A DNA stretch of 6,119 nt from an uncultured Selenomonadales bacterium (GTDB lineage: Bacteria > Bacillota_C > Negativicutes > Selenomonadales > Selenomonadaceae), in assembly GCA_947302675.1 (NCBI GenBank), contig CAMYWI010000098.1, positions 1-6,119 on the forward strand, read 5' to 3'. Both the position numbers and the translations under genes were made by a program. Each line of letters starts with the position of its first letter. Within the stretch, counting starts at the first letter, position 1. This document shows positions 5,170 through 6,119 of the stretch, one piece after another. The notes under the pieces were generated by a model that was not told the origin of the DNA, did no database searches, and saw nothing but the letters and a program-made list of their open reading frames with translations.

Positions 5170-6119
5170 ATGACAAAAGCAACAAACATAATGGCTATAG
5201 CACCGCAACAACCGTCGACATCGCGAAGAATTTCTCCGAACACGCAGCCGAAATACAAGACGCCTGCGCGGCAGAGCAACAGGAATTTCGGCTCGACGCT
5301 GGACAAAGTCAACGCGAAGCTCGACGAACTAAAGCAAAACATTCAAGACTTGCAGGACACCGTCAAGAAGACGGCGCAAGTCGAAGGCGAACAGCCGCCG
5401 TCCAATCAAACGACAGAAGAAACACCGGCTCAAGGAATGAGCGACACTCCGCAGGACGCTGAAAAGGCAATTAGGAATGAGGAATTAGGAATGAGGAATG
5501 ATTCCGAAGTTGCCGACAAAGACGCTAAGCCTGCGGATATTTTTTTCGGTAAAGCCCAACCCGTCAACGTGATGAAAAATTTCGCGGAAGACGCGCCGCA
5601 AAAAATTTCGGCGAAAGTTCAAGCTCCCGTCGTCGAAAATTTCATCGCGCCGACCACGCCCGTCGAAGAGCCCGTAAACCTCGACAACTCGGCTGATATG
5701 GCAGACGAACAGCCTCCGACGAACTTCCCGGCGGCAACCAACCCGACTTATCTTTTCGGCGCGAACAAAGAGACGCTCCTCGAAACAAAGCCCGTCGTCC
5801 AAGTCGAAGCTCCGAAAGCCGACGCCGTGCAAAATCTGATGTCGCTCATGCCGCAAGCCGAAAGTTCCAACGCGCAATCAATGCTGAACATGCTCGGCGG
5901 CAAGGCGTGGCGTCCCTTCGACGTTCAATCCGCGCCGATTGTTCAACCGACCGTTCAAGCGCAACCTGTGACGGCTCAACCCTTGCAAGTCATTCAGCCG
6001 TCAATTCAAGCGCAACCCGTAGACGTTCAACCCTTGCAAGTCATTCAGCCGACGATTCAAGCGCAACCCGTAGACGTTCAACCCTTGCAAGTCATTCAGC
6101 CGACGATTCAAGCGCAACC
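5170..6119 (+). CDS. Pro/Gln-rich repeat protein, 3'-truncated by the window edge; possibly FliK-like
   Basis: Not firmly recognised. The frame is open from ATG 5170 to the window end (316 codons), with a strong RBS. The N-terminus MTKATNIMAIAPQQPSTSRR is polar, with no signal peptide or membrane segment. Residues 40-69 (FGSTLDKVNAKLDELKQNIQ onward) have heptad-like leucine spacing and could form a short coiled coil. Residues 70-250 are acidic, Pro/Ala/Glu-rich and probably disordered, with small hydrophobic patches such as NLMSLMP (222-228) and MLNMLGG (238-244). From residue 252 a 17-residue unit repeats, of the type VQPLQVIQPTIQAQPVD. A 14-bp DNA tandem repeat encodes residues 101-110. Length, composition and the F-x-x-x-L segment near residue 40 resemble the export-signal and ruler region of flagellar hook-length protein FliK, but its conserved C-terminal domain would lie outside. 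Another secreted or structural low-complexity protein is equally possible. It is 56 bp from cydD and has no evident link to cytochrome bd. Confidence 0.85.
   Translation, partial: MTKATNIMAIAPQQPSTSRRISPNTQPKYKTPARQSNRNFGSTLDKVNAKLDELKQNIQDLQDTVKKTAQVEGEQPPSNQTTEETPAQGMSDTPQDAEKAIRNEELGMRNDSEVADKDAKPADIFFGKAQPVNVMKNFAEDAPQKISAKVQAPVVENFIAPTTPVEEPVNLDNSADMADEQPPTNFPAATNPTYLFGANKETLLETKPVVQVEAPKADAVQNLMSLMPQAESSNAQSMLNMLGGKAWRPFDVQSAPIVQPTVQAQPVTAQPLQVIQPSIQAQPVDVQPLQVIQPTIQAQPVDVQPLQVIQPTIQAQ
5470..5497 (+). repeat. Two perfect tandem copies of a 14-bp unit inside the last gene
   Basis: ATTAGGAATGAGGA occurs at 5470-5483 and again, identically, at 5484-5497. Each unit is itself two related heptamers (ATTAGGA and ATGAGGA), and the heptamer pattern starts again at 5498 (ATGATTC). 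It encodes IRNEELGMRN. The AG-rich composition stands out from the GC-rich, Pro/Gln/Glu-coding surroundings and looks like a DNA-level repeat lying within the gene. Because 14 is not a multiple of 3, gaining or losing one unit would shift the frame. Confidence 0.9.
5923..6119 (+). repeat. 51-bp (17-codon) in-frame tandem repeat array, open at the window end
   Basis: Four units can be read in phase with the gene: 5923-5973 (diverged), 5974-6024, 6025-6075 and 6076-6119 (44 of 51 bases before the edge). Units 2 and 3 differ at three positions (GCT/GTT and TCA/ACG codons). Units 3 and 4 are identical over the 44 visible bases. The encoded consensus is VQPLQVIQPTIQAQPVD. Each unit is a multiple of 3, so copy-number change would alter protein length without breaking the frame. 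The array probably continues past the window. Confidence 0.95.

Noticed and set aside
3868..5342. Minus-strand and alternative plus-strand frames within and just after cydD (3868-4251, 3964-4239, 4490-4750, 4729-5028, 4766-5098, 5025-5342)
   Set aside because: They overlap a well-supported CydD frame or the start of the next gene, and their compositions (Arg- or Ser-rich) are typical of antisense or shifted reads of GC-rich genes.
5485..5877. Minus-strand open frame of 130 codons opposite the last gene
   Set aside because: The opposite strand has a seven-base Shine-Dalgarno match and continues in frame through the 17-codon repeats. The minus frame has no recognisable domain.
5170..6119. The last gene as cydC
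   Set aside because: Its translation has no membrane helices or ABC ATPase motifs; it is Pro/Gln-rich and soluble.
5923..6119. CRISPR array
   Set aside because: The units are contiguous 51-bp copies without unique spacers, stay in the reading frame and encode a regular peptide, so this is a coding tandem repeat.

Overview
The window looks like an ordinary chromosomal segment of a rod-shaped bacterium with moderate GC content. It has strong GGAGG-type ribosome binding sites and every gene is on the + strand. The mrdA-type PBP2, the short-Q-loop cytochrome bd and the strong Shine-Dalgarno sites fit a Bacillota member that is anaerobic or microaerobic. A diderm member of the Negativicutes (Selenomonas-like) is my best guess. 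That placement is inference only: there is no rRNA or other taxonomic marker here.

Layout. Bases 1-1118 hold the C-terminal two thirds of penicillin-binding protein 2 (mrdA), cut by the window edge and with all three transpeptidase motifs intact. A 79-bp gap follows, carrying a good extended -10 promoter and a strong RBS. Bases 1198-5113 are a tight cydA-cydB-cydD operon, with a 3-bp gap between cydA and cydB and an 11-bp overlap between cydB and cydD. It encodes both large subunits of cytochrome bd quinol oxidase and one half of the CydDC-type ABC exporter needed to mature it. No cydC lies directly downstream. After a 56-bp gap, a gene starts at 5170 and runs off the right end (316 codons visible). 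Its product is soluble, low-complexity and Pro/Gln-rich, with a short predicted coiled coil, an embedded 14-bp tandem repeat and a 51-bp (17-codon) tandem array that is still running at the window edge.

How the genes work together. CydA and CydB form the membrane oxidase that reduces O2 to water with quinol electrons. CydD, normally paired with CydC, exports thiol reductant to the periplasm or outer face, which is needed for cytochrome assembly. PBP2 is a separate cell-wall elongation function. The last gene is unidentified. Its length, Pro/Gln-rich composition, lack of a signal peptide and short N-terminal F-x-x-x-L-type segment suggest a FliK-like (flagellar hook-length) protein, but the diagnostic C-terminal domain is outside the window.

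I found no RNA genes, insertion sequences, CRISPR arrays, attachment sites or convincing intrinsic terminators. The less ordinary points are the apparently orphan, compact CydD, its unusual density of A/T homopolymer tracts, and the two repeat systems in the final gene.
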